A program made the position numbers and the translations under genes. Source: Paracoccus halophilus (GTDB lineage Bacteria > Pseudomonadota > Alphaproteobacteria > Rhodobacterales > Rhodobacteraceae). Taken from it: DNA of 64,000 bases. The first letter of the stretch is position 1; each line of letters opens with the position of its first letter. The DNA lies in NCBI RefSeq assembly GCF_000763905.1, contig NZ_JRKN01000007.1, positions 62,001-126,000 of the forward strand, written 5' to 3'. Below are positions 18,939 to 28,685 of the stretch, piece after piece. Below the pieces are notes generated by a model. That model ran no database searches, was not told where the DNA came from, and saw only the letters and a list, made by a program, of their open reading frames with translations.

Positions 18939-18989
18939 CGGGCGTCATCGGCGCCCGCATACCCACGTCCCGACCGCGCGAGGAGAGCC

Positions 18990-20222
<1,233 letters not shown>

Positions 20223-20236
20223 GCGGCGAAAGCCGC
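20223..20236. terminator. Small GAAA-tetraloop hairpin between trpB and the convergent dsbA-like gene
   Basis: GCGGC at 20223-20227, loop GAAA, GCCGC at 20232-20236, directly after the trpB stop in a 27-base convergent gap. The stem is short, so terminator function is only plausible. Confidence 0.35.
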
Positions 20237-20249
20237 GCCCCGGCGCGCG

Positions 20250-20870
20250 CTATCGCGTGGCGCGCGCCTCGGCCACCAGCTCGGCCAGCTGTTCCCGGGA
20301 CATATAGCCGAACTGGGCGCGGTTCCCGGCGATGAAGCTGGGCGTGCCGACCAGTCCGATATCATCGGCCAGCGCCAGCGAATCCTCGATCTGCCGGGTG
20401 ATGCGCGGCGATTGCATGTCCCGCTCGAGCCTCGGGACATCCAGACCGACCTTTCGCGCGACCCGCAGGACCGAGGCCTTTTCGGCCTTGCCGCGCATCG
20501 ACATCAGCGCCCGGTGAAAGACCTCGTACTTGCCCTGCTCCCTGGCTGCCAGCGCCGCCATGGCGGCATAGCGCGAGCCCTCGCCGAAAACCGGGATCTC
20601 GTGCATCACCATCCTGATGCCGGGGTCGGATTGCAGCAGCGCGCGGACCTCGGGCATGGTCTTGCGGCAAAAGCCGCAATTGTAATCGGTGAATTCGACC
20701 AGCACGACATCGCCCTGCGGATTGCCCATGACGGGCGCCTCGGGGTCGTTGAAGACGGCATTCTTGATCGCGGCGATCTCTTCGTTGCTCAACTCCTGCG
20801 CGGCGGCGGGCAAGGCGAGCGGCGCGGCAAACAGCAGGATCAGGGCGAGGGCGGCGAAAGCGCGGCGCAT
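20250..20870 (-). CDS. Periplasmic DsbA-family thiol oxidoreductase
   Basis: 206 residues. ATG at 20870 is preferred over one at 20885 because AAAGGA is correctly spaced (AAAGGAACCGCCATG). A signal peptide (MRRAFAALALILLFAAPLALPAAAQ) sends it to the periplasm. The thioredoxin-fold active site is CGFC in FTDYNCGFCRKTMPEV, the helical insertion is present, and the cis-Pro loop reads GLVGTPSFIAG. It resembles the DsbA/ScsC-like group that oxidises or isomerises disulfides of exported proteins. It is alone on the minus strand, convergent with trpB. Confidence 0.88.
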   Translation of the reverse strand: MRRAFAALALILLFAAPLALPAAAQELSNEEIAAIKNAVFNDPEAPVMGNPQGDVVLVEFTDYNCGFCRKTMPEVRALLQSDPGIRMVMHEIPVFGEGSRYAAMAALAAREQGKYEVFHRALMSMRGKAEKASVLRVARKVGLDVPRLERDMQSPRITRQIEDSLALADDIGLVGTPSFIAGNRAQFGYMSREQLAELVAEARATR

Positions 20871-21633
20871 GGCGGTTCCTTTCATCTGGCCCCATGCAAG
20901 CCATCAGCCGGCGCCACGGTCAAGCGCCGGCTGATGACAATGACGTGCGCCCGGTATCCGCCATGTGACGGATGATTCCCTTGTGCGTTTGGACATGTCT
21001 CGGGAATGGGACGCGATGACACCTGCCTTACCCTTGCCCCTCCGACCGAGCACAGCCGGAAGCGCTGATCTCAGACATGCAACGCTGCCCGAAAGATCCG
21101 CTGACGCTCGGTTATCTTTCTGGCGACGGCGGATGACCGCGCAGCGGCGCCACGCTGTTCGACGATGCCTCGCTACGGCGGCTGCGGCTCCGGGCCGGTC
21201 GAACGGCGCCTGATCTGGGAATACCTGCTGCCGTCCGGGGGCGAACGGGCAGCGGATACCTACCTGACCTTTCTGGCCGATCCATTTGAAATCGTTGGAG
21301 GCGAGATCTGTAACGCCGTCTCTACGGGATATCCTCTGGCCGCGCAGGAGGGGGAAAGGCTGGCGATGCGCCATTGCGTCCGGAGCCTGTCGCGCGAACT
21401 GGGCAAGATCGGCCGGCTGGCCGACTGCGCGAAATTCGGGCACTGGCAGGAGGTGCTGCTGCCTTCGACGCCCGGTCGGGTGCCTGAGCGCCCGTCCTCG
21501 GCTCGCGTCCTTCGCCCGTCCGATGACCCGCTTCGGTCGCGACAGCGCGCCGGGTGTTGAACCCGCGCGCGGGCATTTGCTAAGCAGTCGCCAAACGAAA
21601 ACAACGCTCGGCAGGGCATCGAAAGGGCAGTGC
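20871..21633. other. 763-bp stretch without a recognisable gene
   Basis: A plus-strand frame (21165-21560, 131 codons) contains a segment IWEYLLPSGGERAADTYL with a natural-looking composition, but it has no ribosome binding site, ends in low-complexity Arg/Pro sequence and matches no family I know. A second frame at 20965-21213 is no better. The stretch may hold a decayed gene. No hairpin or RNA gene was recognised. Confidence 0.4.
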
Positions 21634-22140
21634 ATGACAGATCGAAAACCGAAACTGCGGATCGCCGTCGCGCTGGCCTCGGTGCTGCTTGTGCTGGCGG
21701 GCTGCGGCTTGGCGCAGCGGCGCTCGGCCCAGGATTGCATGGAGCGGGCGATGTATTTCGAATCCAACCGCTCCAGCAGGGACGGCATGGTGGCGGTGGG
21801 CAGCGTGGTCATGAACCGGGTCGAATCCGGCCAGTTTCCCAATTCGGTCTGCGGCGTCGTCGGGCAAAAGGGACAGTTCGCCCGGGGCATCATGTCGCGC
21901 GAGATGAATCCCCGCTCCATGCCGCTGATCCGCGACACCGCGCGATCGGTTCTGCGCGGAGAGCGCCATCCCCTGATCGGCAACGCGATGTTCTTTCACA
22001 CCGCAGGCTACCGGTTTTCCTATGACAACATGCATTACGTCCTGGTGACCGGCGGCAATGCCTTTTACGAGAAACGCAAAAGCCATCTGGTGACCCGGCC
22101 GGTTCCGCCGCCGCCGATCGAGGGGATCACCCGCCGCTAG
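21634..22140 (+). CDS. Cell wall hydrolase, SleB type, lipoprotein
   Basis: 168 residues from ATG at 21634 (AAAGGGCAGTGC upstream). A lipoprotein signal ends in the lipobox VLAGC (Cys at about 25), so it is probably anchored in the outer membrane. The rest is the short hydrolase_2 (SleB-like) domain: CMERAMYFESNRSSRDGMVA with the conserved catalytic Glu, VVMNRVESGQFPNSVCGVV, then DTARSVLRGERHP and FFHTAGYRFSY. Such alphaproteobacterial homologues are thought to be muramidase-like enzymes acting on peptidoglycan. It stands alone, with no obvious operon partner. Confidence 0.85.
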   Translation: MTDRKPKLRIAVALASVLLVLAGCGLAQRRSAQDCMERAMYFESNRSSRDGMVAVGSVVMNRVESGQFPNSVCGVVGQKGQFARGIMSREMNPRSMPLIRDTARSVLRGERHPLIGNAMFFHTAGYRFSYDNMHYVLVTGGNAFYEKRKSHLVTRPVPPPPIEGITRR

Positions 22141-22259
22141 GCGGGCAGGGATATTCCCCCGGGGCCGGGCTTGCGGCTGCTTGCGCTTGTCCGGCGATGG
22201 TGCCATTTTGCCCGCGAATTCGGGCCGCTGCGGCGCCTTTGCAACAGATCTGACGAGGC

Positions 22260-23372
22260 ATGATGCGTATAGCCGCCGTTACCCTTCGCCGCGCGACTGG
22301 CGCTCCGATCAAGACGAATACCGGGAACTACATGTTCACCGAGGCCGTCTACCGAAACCTCGATGCCCAGGTCGAATGGGTGGGGTTTCGCTTCACGCCC
22401 GAGGCGGTGAACGAGAAATTCGATGCCGTCATCGTTCCGGCGGCGAACTGGCTGAACGCCAACAGCGATTTCGCGGATCTCGCCCGCCGGATCGAGCAGC
22501 TGACCATTCCGGTGACCTGCGTCGGGCTGGGCACGCAGGCGCCGTCGCTGGACAGTCTTGAGGTGGATATTTCACCCTCGGCGCTGGATCTGGCGCGGGT
22601 GCTGTCGCACAAGAACGCTTCGATCTCGCTGCGCGGCGAATTCACCCGCGCGGTGCTGGCACGGCACGGGATCACCAATACCGTGGTGACCGGCTGCCCG
22701 TCGCTTTACATGGATGTCGCGGCGCGCAGCGATGACGGCGCAAATGGCGGCATCGTGCTGCAGGGAACCCGCTATGTCATGGCGCGGCCGGTCCTGCGGC
22801 GAAAGCTCTTGGACAACGACATCTTCCGCATCGCGGGACGCGGCAATTACGACATCGTCTACCAGTCCGAAAAGCTGGAGATCGCCTATCTGGACGGCAC
22901 CGGCCGCGAGGGCTGGGAGCAGGCCGCACATGACAGCGGCCTGCCGCAGCTTTACGGTTTCGACAGCGCCCCGGCGATGCGCGACTATCTTGAGCTGCGC
23001 GGCCGCGTGTTCACCAATATCGACAGCTGGTCGGATTATCTGAAAACGAAAACCGCAGTTGTCGGCAGCCGGTTGCATGGCGCGATCCTGGCGCTGAACT
23101 CGGGCGTTCCGGCGCTGCTTCTGCCCCATGATTCCCGGACCCGGGAACTGATCGACTTCGCCGGCATTCCGACCGCCGATCCCGACACGGTTCTGGATGT
23201 CCGTAATGCCCGCGTCACGCTGCCCGGGAACCTGGCCGAAATGGTGCGGGCCTATCGTGACAGGCGCGCCCGGAACAAGCGGATCTATCAGGATTTCCTG
23301 GCCGCGAACGGGCTTGCGTTCCGCGACAGCCGGCCAGAGCATGACCGGGCCGGATTGCTGGCCGTCTCATAG
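22260..23372 (+). CDS. Polysaccharide pyruvyl transferase family protein
   Basis: 370 residues. The N-terminal half carries NTGNYMFTEAVYRNL and the D-A-V-I-V segment common to this fold. The C-terminal half has FTNIDSWSDYLKTKTAVVGS, then RLHGAILALNSGVPALLLPHD and RTRELIDFAGIP, the characteristic GSRLHG..A...G.P signature of CsaB/WcaK-type enzymes. These transfer pyruvate from phosphoenolpyruvate as a ketal on sugars, using a GT-B-like fold in the cytoplasm. With the sulfotransferase/glycosyltransferase genes at the left end it fits synthesis of an acidic surface glycan. It could instead be a member with another acceptor; the sugar is unknown. Confidence 0.85.
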   Translation: MMRIAAVTLRRATGAPIKTNTGNYMFTEAVYRNLDAQVEWVGFRFTPEAVNEKFDAVIVPAANWLNANSDFADLARRIEQLTIPVTCVGLGTQAPSLDSLEVDISPSALDLARVLSHKNASISLRGEFTRAVLARHGITNTVVTGCPSLYMDVAARSDDGANGGIVLQGTRYVMARPVLRRKLLDNDIFRIAGRGNYDIVYQSEKLEIAYLDGTGREGWEQAAHDSGLPQLYGFDSAPAMRDYLELRGRVFTNIDSWSDYLKTKTAVVGSRLHGAILALNSGVPALLLPHDSRTRELIDFAGIPTADPDTVLDVRNARVTLPGNLAEMVRAYRDRRARNKRIYQDFLAANGLAFRDSRPEHDRAGLLAVS

Positions 23373-23490
23373 CCGTTTTCGGCCCAGGGCAGCCTGTCGC
23401 TCGGCGGATTTCCGGCATTGCCGGATATGGGCCGTCTGGCGAAATCGTGTCATTCGTGTAGCCTTGTGGATGTAGCAAGGAGCCGTGGCC

Positions 23491-25038
23491 ATGTCCCGAA
23501 AGAATGCCCGTTACGTCATCGTGCCCGACGACAATGTCTTTAACGACAGCATGGAAACATCCAGCTTCCGGCTGTTCCGCGCCATGCATTCCCGGCTGTT
23601 CAGAAAGCCCGGCGCCGCGCTGATGTCCAGCGTGGCCCATGGCGCGGGGACGGGCACGGCGCCGGTGATCCGGCCGCGGCTGCGCGTGATGGAGACCGAG
23701 GCCGGGCGCATCCGGCTGATCGATTCCATCGGCGAGAACGAGGCCTCTCTGGTCAGCATGACCCCGGATCAGGCGCGCGAATTGCAGCGCGCCTATCCCG
23801 GCCTGCGGGTCCGGCGCGAATTGCTGCTCTATCCGCTGCGCTATGGCCAGATGAACATCATCCGCAAACAGGCCAAGCCGGCGGCCTTTCGCTCGGCCAA
23901 GGAACTGTCGCTGCGCTGCGTGGACGCGGTCACCGGCAAGCCGGTTGCCGGGGCCTCGGTCGTGGTGGTGCTGGACAGCCGGCGCGGCTTTGGCATCTCG
24001 GATGTCGAGACCGACAATGACGGAGGTTTCAGCACGCCGTTGCCGGCGGGACAGAAACGGATCGACGCGGTGATCTGCCAGCCTCTGGCCGGCTACTGGC
24101 CGGCCGGGGCCGAGGCGATCCCGGTCGAGGACGAGGGACCGACCGAGGTGAACCTGTCGCTGGTCCCGATCGCCGGGGATTTTCAGGACGGGCTGGACCG
24201 GATGCTGGCCCCGGCGCAGCCTGCCGACGGGCAGGGGGTCAGGGTCGCGATCATCGATACCGGCGTCGATCCCGCCGCCGGCTTGAACCTGGGACGCGGG
24301 CTGAACACCACCGGGACCGAGCCCGCCGATGAATGGTTCGACAATGGCGCCGGGCATGGCACCCATGTCGCGGGCATCGTCGCCCGGATCGCGCCGGCGG
24401 TGACGCTGCATTCCTATCGCGTTTTCGAGGCCGGGCAGGACGGCGCCGCCGAATTCGCCATCGCCCGCGCCATCCGCCAGGCGATCGAGGATGGCTGCGA
24501 CATCATCAACATGAGCCTGGGCCAGGCCTCCGAGCCGGTGGCGATTTCGCGCGAGGTGCGGCGGGCGCGGGCGATGGGCGTGGTGTGCATCGCGGCCACT
24601 GGAAACGACTATATGGCGCGCGTTTCGTATCCGGCGCGGTCGGGCGTGGTGGTGGCCGTCTCGGCCGGCGGCGTGCTGGACACATGGCCCGAGGGCGCGA
24701 TCACCGCGCGCAACATCGCCGAGGATCCGGCGCCTGTCGGGGATAGCTTTTTCGCCAGGTTCAGCAATATCGGGCCCGAAGTGGACTTTATCGGACCCGG
24801 CGTTGGTATTATATCTTGGGTCAGCAAGGACTCGAAAGGGGTGATGGATGGCACCTCGATGGCCTGTCCGGCCGTGGCCGGGCTTGTTTCGCGGCTGCTG
24901 TCCCGAAATCCCGATATCCTGTCGGCCGAGCGGAACCAGCAGCGCTCGGACGACATTATCAAGATGGCGAATAGCCATGCTGTTCCGATCGGCTTCGGCG
25001 CGGAATACGAAGGCGCCGGGCTGATCGATCAAGGGTGA
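23491..25038 (+). CDS. Subtilisin-like serine protease (S8) with propeptide-like and Ig-like N-terminal domains, predicted cytoplasmic
   Basis: 515 residues. ATG at 23491 is chosen because AAGGAG lies eight bases upstream; a GTG at 23485 would be too close. No signal peptide or membrane helix is present. Residues about 60-118 look like an I9-type propeptide (strand, helix SMTPDQARELQRAYPGL, strand VRRELLLYPL). Residues about 138-190 look like a carboxypeptidase-regulatory/Ig-like module (GKPVAGASVVVV, VETDNDGGFSTPLPAG). The catalytic domain follows with Asp256 (VAIIDTGVD), His289 (GHGTHVAG), oxyanion Asn372 (AATGND) and Ser456 (DGTSMACP). All three triad residues are intact. It directly precedes the small protein and nuclease genes and is probably co-transcribed with them. 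Target unknown; a role in activating or releasing the nuclease is inference. Confidence 0.9.
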   Translation: MSRKNARYVIVPDDNVFNDSMETSSFRLFRAMHSRLFRKPGAALMSSVAHGAGTGTAPVIRPRLRVMETEAGRIRLIDSIGENEASLVSMTPDQARELQRAYPGLRVRRELLLYPLRYGQMNIIRKQAKPAAFRSAKELSLRCVDAVTGKPVAGASVVVVLDSRRGFGISDVETDNDGGFSTPLPAGQKRIDAVICQPLAGYWPAGAEAIPVEDEGPTEVNLSLVPIAGDFQDGLDRMLAPAQPADGQGVRVAIIDTGVDPAAGLNLGRGLNTTGTEPADEWFDNGAGHGTHVAGIVARIAPAVTLHSYRVFEAGQDGAAEFAIARAIRQAIEDGCDIINMSLGQASEPVAISREVRRARAMGVVCIAATGNDYMARVSYPARSGVVVAVSAGGVLDTWPEGAITARNIAEDPAPVGDSFFARFSNIGPEVDFIGPGVGIISWVSKDSKGVMDGTSMACPAVAGLVSRLLSRNPDILSAERNQQRSDDIIKMANSHAVPIGFGAEYEGAGLIDQG

Positions 25039-25043
25039 TGGGA

Positions 25044-25298
25044 ATGAAAACGCAAAGCAAATCGACCGAGAACTGCATATTGGTCTATTCCGACGACCGC
25101 GATCCCAGCCGCTCGGAAACGGCCGAATTGCTGGACCATCTGAAGCCGCTTCCCGCCGAAGAGGTCGTGCCCGGCACGATCCGGGTCAAGGGCAGTGTCA
25201 AAGAGGTGCGCGAGTGCATCGGCGATCTTGCCGACTGGCAGGTCTCGAAGGAAAAGATCTTCAAGCTCAACCCGCCGCACAAGGCGCAGCTGCGCTGA
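25044..25298 (+). CDS. 84-residue protein, possible I9-type inhibitor/propeptide acting in trans
   Basis: Start at ATG 25044 (MKTQSKS) with AAGGG eight bases upstream; ATG 25038 and GTG 25035 in the same frame overlap the protease stop. No signal peptide. Predicted order by eye is strand (CILVYSDD), helix (SRSETAELLDHLKP), strand (GTIRVKGS), helix (VKEVRECIGDLAD), strand (WQVSKEKIFKLN). This is the topology of subtilisin propeptide / I9 inhibitors, and the helix-strand end resembles that of such propeptides. No sequence family was recognised with certainty. Sitting between a subtilase and a nuclease, it may keep the protease inactive in trans or tether the nuclease; both are inference. Confidence 0.65.
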   Translation: MKTQSKSTENCILVYSDDRDPSRSETAELLDHLKPLPAEEVVPGTIRVKGSVKEVRECIGDLADWQVSKEKIFKLNPPHKAQLR

Positions 25299-25342
25299 GG
25301 CGGCGCGGCTTCGGCCCGGCCGACACGCCGCAGGCCCTGCGG

Positions 25343-26227
25343 GTGACCGAGGCGCTGCGGCCGCTGCAGGATTATGACGACCGCCGGGGCTATGATCCCG
25401 GCTTTGTCCTGCCCGACACCCCCTTGCCCCTGCCGGGAGCGGGCCGTTGGGCCGATGATCTGGCGCCGCTGACGCCCGAGGCACGCCGCCCGGGCCAGGA
25501 TGTCAGCGAATTGCGCTATACGCATTTCTCGGTCCGGATGTCGCAGTCGCGGGGCCTGCCGCTGTTCAGCGCCTGCAATATCGACGGCGCGCAATCGGAT
25601 CGCGAGGTGCCGCGCGATGACACATGGCGGCGCGATCCGCGGATCGATGCCCGTTTCCAGAACCTGCGCGAAGGCTATGGCGACGAGCGTCGGGGCCTGT
25701 TCAGCCGCGGCCACATGACCCGGCGCGAGGATCCCAACTGGGGCGATGCCGATACCGCGCGGCGCGCCAATGCCGATACGTTCCACATCACCAATGTCGC
25801 GCCGCAGCGTCAGGGCTTCAACGGCGGCATCTGGCTGCAGCTGGAAGATTACGTCATCGACAATGCCGACCGCGCCAATCTGAAGGTGAGCGTGATCACC
25901 GGCCCGTTCCTGACCCCCGAGGACCCGGTTTACTACAACCGCCCGATCCCGGTGGCCTTCTGGAAAATCCTGGCATTCGTCCATGCCGGCACGGGCGAGC
26001 TGACGACCATCGGCTACCGCCGCTCGCAGATGGACTACCTGCCGCGCCCCTCGGGCGGGCGCTTCGTCTTTGGCGATTTTCAGGACAGTCAGGTGCCGAT
26101 CAGCGCCATCGCGCAGGAAAGCGGGCTGGACCTGACACCCTATGCCGATCTGGACGTGATGGCCGCGGCCGCCCCGGAAATGGAGATCAGGCTCAGCAGC
26201 GTTTCGGATTTCTATCTGCGGCGCTGA
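25343..26227 (+). CDS. DNA/RNA non-specific endonuclease (NUC family), predicted cytoplasmic
   Basis: 294 residues if translation begins at GTG 25343. The frame is open further upstream, and a coupled CTG at 25295 overlapping the previous stop is also possible, so the exact start is uncertain. The beta-beta-alpha-metal nuclease core is intact: general-base His124 in SRGHMTRRED, then Asn151 in HITNVAPQRQGFN and the magnesium-ligand Asn160, followed by WLQLEDYV and ITGPFL. The unusual N-terminal 60 residues (DYDDRRGYDPGFVLPDT) precede the family's LRYTHFSVRMS strand. Unlike most bacterial NucA-type nucleases there is no secretion signal. Such an enzyme loose in the cytoplasm would destroy host nucleic acid, so it must be restrained. 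It is the last gene of the protease-small protein-nuclease cassette. Confidence 0.88.
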   Translation: MTEALRPLQDYDDRRGYDPGFVLPDTPLPLPGAGRWADDLAPLTPEARRPGQDVSELRYTHFSVRMSQSRGLPLFSACNIDGAQSDREVPRDDTWRRDPRIDARFQNLREGYGDERRGLFSRGHMTRREDPNWGDADTARRANADTFHITNVAPQRQGFNGGIWLQLEDYVIDNADRANLKVSVITGPFLTPEDPVYYNRPIPVAFWKILAFVHAGTGELTTIGYRRSQMDYLPRPSGGRFVFGDFQDSQVPISAIAQESGLDLTPYADLDVMAAAAPEMEIRLSSVSDFYLRR

Positions 26228-26269
26228 GCGCCGGGGCGCCATAAGCGGGGCAGGGCGCGCGCAGCAAAA

Positions 26270-26296
26270 CGGGCGGCCCGGATATCGGGCCGCCCG
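26270..26296. terminator. Bidirectional terminator between nuclease and TonB receptor genes
   Basis: A perfect 11-bp stem (26270-26280, CGGGCGGCCCG, with 26286-26296) and 5-base loop GATAT sit in the gap between two convergent genes, so it can serve both. Confidence 0.75.
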
Positions 26297-26321
26297 GTGA
26301 TCATCGGTCGGGTCGTTGCGC

Positions 26322-28607
26322 CTAGAAGGTCTTGTTCAGCGACATGTAGAAAGCGCGGCCCGGCTCGTTATAGGTATTGGCGCCGGTACCCGAATCGGTG
26401 CGCAGGATGGTCTTGTCGAACAGGTTGGTGACCCCGCCCGACAGGCGCACGGTGTCGGTGACGTTCCAGACCGTGCCAAGGTTGAACAGCGTGTAGCCGC
26501 CACGCTTGGTGGTTTCCTCGAATTCCGAGCCGGTGGTCGAGTTGATGCTGGCCGCGTCGATCTCGCCGTAATGGGTGGCCGACAGGGTGACCGTCACGTC
26601 GTTCGTCGCATACCAGTCGAAGGCGGCGTTGACGGTGTAATCCGGCACCAGGCTCAGCGGCTGGCCGTCATCCTTTTCGGATTTGATCATCTTGGTGAAG
26701 TTGGCGTTGAACGCGAAACGCTCGCCGATCTGGGTCGAGAAATTGCCCTCGAGCCCCGAGATCGTCGCCTTGCCCTGGTTTTCCCAGCGATACAGGCGGT
26801 TGGTGGTGGCGCCTTCGTTATACTGGTAAAAGCCCGAACCGATACGGTTCTTATAGTCGTTGTGGAAATAGGTCAGGCTGGCATTGATGCCGTTCCGGCC
26901 GGTATAGGCGATACCGATTTCCTTGTTCAGACTGGTTTCGGCCTCCAGATCCTCGTTGCCCAGAACGTAGCAGGGGCCGTCGACCTGCGCGCCGTCGATC
27001 CAGGGACAGCCGTTTCCGCGCGTCACATAGACGAAATTCGGGTTCAGCTGGAACAGGTTCGGCGTCTTGAAGGCGCGGGCGATGCCCACCTTCATCGTCC
27101 ATTCGTCGTTGAACTGATAGGTCGCGTTCAGGCTGGGCGACCAGTTATTGCCGAAATTGTCGTTATAGTCGAAGCGCAGGCCGGGCGTCAGCGTCAGCTT
27201 GTCGTTCCATTCGATATTCGCCTCGGCATAAAGGCCGATGGTGTATTGGTCGGATTCCGGGTCGCGGTCAGCGGAATCCGCGGGCACGCCTGTATCGTCG
27301 ACCAGCGAATCGTCCAGCCCGCCACGGATCGAGATGGCATCATCCATGAACTCGCCACGATATTCCGCGCCAAAGGTCACCCGGCTGTTCTTGGTGCCAA
27401 GCTGCATCGGCAGGATCCATTCGGTCTTGGCCGTGACGTTGTCCAGTTCAATGGTGCCGAACTTGGTGGCGTCGTTCTCGCCATCGCCATCGGTATCGAC
27501 GCAATAGGTGATATTGTCTTCACCGCCGCCGGCGGTTCCCGAGCAAAGGCGGGTATTGCGGGTGTTTTCCCACTGGAGATAGCTGTTCGATTCGCCGAAA
27601 TCATATTCGCCGCGATGGGTCACCGACAGCGCACGGCGATAGGTCCGGTTGGTTTCCTCATCGAGCAGGTTGGGGGCATTCTCGTCACTGCTCGACGGGG
27701 TATCCTGTATCCTGCCGTTGCGCGAATCGCCGGCATAGATATTGCCCTGGCGCGAGAAATTTCCTTCGAAATCGATGACATGGCCCGGCGCGACGTCCCA
27801 GCTCAGCAGGCCGCCGATATCCTTGTTGCGCACGCCTTCGGAGCCGGCCAGCGGGTCGAGATCCACCAGTTCCCCATCTTCATCGTAATAGGGCTCGGGG
27901 TCGGGGTTGATGTCGGTCGCGTCGCGATCCGTCTTGTTGATATTGCCGAACAGACGGAAGCTGAGGGTTTCCGAGATCGGCCCGCCAATCAGGAAGTTCA
28001 GCCGGCGGGTATCCCCCTCCTTGCTGCTTTCGGGATATTCCAGATGCATGCCGATCTGTCCCGAAAAGGTCTCGGGACGCTTGGTGATGATATTGACCAC
28101 ACCGCCCGAGGCGCCCGAACCATAGCGCGCCGCCGCCGGGCCGCGGATGACCTCGATCCGCTCGATCATTTCCGCCGGCACCCAGTTCGAATCGCCGCGC
28201 GTGTCACGCTCGCCGCCGCGGCTCATCTTGACCGAGTTGCGCGACATCACCGGCTTGCCGTCGATCAGGATCAGCGTGTTTTCCGGGCCCATGCCGCGAA
28301 TGTCGATCTGGCGCTGGTTGCCACGCTGGCCGGTCGCGGTGGCGCCGGTCAGGTTCACACCCGGCATCTTGCGGACGATTTCCGAGATATCGTTGGTAAC
28401 CGGCTGTTTTTCTATGTCTTCCTCGGTGATCTGGGACACGCCCAGAGACTGCTTGACCTGTTCTTCCGCAGTCAGGACGACCTGTTCCAGCACGACGACG
28501 TCATCATCGCTTTCGACGCTGTCCTGAGCCCAGACCGCTGTCGAAGATCCGGCCAGAAGCAGGCTCAGCGCCGTGGATGATATGATTCTTTGTCTGAGTG
28601 AGCGCAT
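26322..28607 (-). CDS. TonB-dependent siderophore receptor (FepA-like)
   Basis: 761 residues. ATG at 28607 is preferred, with AAGGGG six bases upstream; a GTG one codon earlier is less well placed. A signal peptide (SSTALSLLLAGSSTAVWAQ) is followed by a TonB-box-like DVVVLEQVVLTAEE. The plug domain shows MPGVNLTG, IDIRGMGPENTLILIDGKPV and RIEVIRGPAAARYGSGASGGVVNIITKR. The beta-barrel includes AFKTPNLFQLNPNF and ends in the outer-membrane signature MSLNKTF (terminal Phe). The ordering resembles the FepA/catecholate receptor subgroup. No cytoplasmic uptake ABC genes are nearby. Iron-dependent control is expected; a weak operator-like site lies upstream. Confidence 0.92.
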   Translation of the reverse strand: MRSLRQRIISSTALSLLLAGSSTAVWAQDSVESDDDVVVLEQVVLTAEEQVKQSLGVSQITEEDIEKQPVTNDISEIVRKMPGVNLTGATATGQRGNQRQIDIRGMGPENTLILIDGKPVMSRNSVKMSRGGERDTRGDSNWVPAEMIERIEVIRGPAAARYGSGASGGVVNIITKRPETFSGQIGMHLEYPESSKEGDTRRLNFLIGGPISETLSFRLFGNINKTDRDATDINPDPEPYYDEDGELVDLDPLAGSEGVRNKDIGGLLSWDVAPGHVIDFEGNFSRQGNIYAGDSRNGRIQDTPSSSDENAPNLLDEETNRTYRRALSVTHRGEYDFGESNSYLQWENTRNTRLCSGTAGGGEDNITYCVDTDGDGENDATKFGTIELDNVTAKTEWILPMQLGTKNSRVTFGAEYRGEFMDDAISIRGGLDDSLVDDTGVPADSADRDPESDQYTIGLYAEANIEWNDKLTLTPGLRFDYNDNFGNNWSPSLNATYQFNDEWTMKVGIARAFKTPNLFQLNPNFVYVTRGNGCPWIDGAQVDGPCYVLGNEDLEAETSLNKEIGIAYTGRNGINASLTYFHNDYKNRIGSGFYQYNEGATTNRLYRWENQGKATISGLEGNFSTQIGERFAFNANFTKMIKSEKDDGQPLSLVPDYTVNAAFDWYATNDVTVTLSATHYGEIDAASINSTTGSEFEETTKRGGYTLFNLGTVWNVTDTVRLSGGVTNLFDKTILRTDSGTGANTYNEPGRAFYMSLNKTF

Positions 28608-28665
28608 CACCAGCCCCTTATTGTGACGAAATTGTAAAGGCTGGCTGGTGGCTCGCGCGCTGACG

Positions 28666-28685
28666 TTTAGTAAACATTCTCAAAA
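28666..28685. promoter_or_regulatory. Possible iron-responsive operator upstream of the TonB receptor
   Basis: TTTAGTAAACATTCTCAAAA resembles the alphaproteobacterial Irr/ICE-type motif TTTAGAA-N3-TTCTAAA but with one extra spacer base and two mismatches. It lies about 60 bases upstream of the receptor start in an AT-richer gap, the right place for a promoter element. Assignment is tentative. Confidence 0.25.

Noticed and set aside
23215-25032. 605-codon minus-strand frame
   Set aside because: Antisense to the subtilase, whose catalytic motifs are all present on the plus strand.
26316-28580. 754-codon plus-strand frame
   Set aside because: Antisense to the TonB receptor, which has a full signal peptide, plug and barrel on the minus strand.
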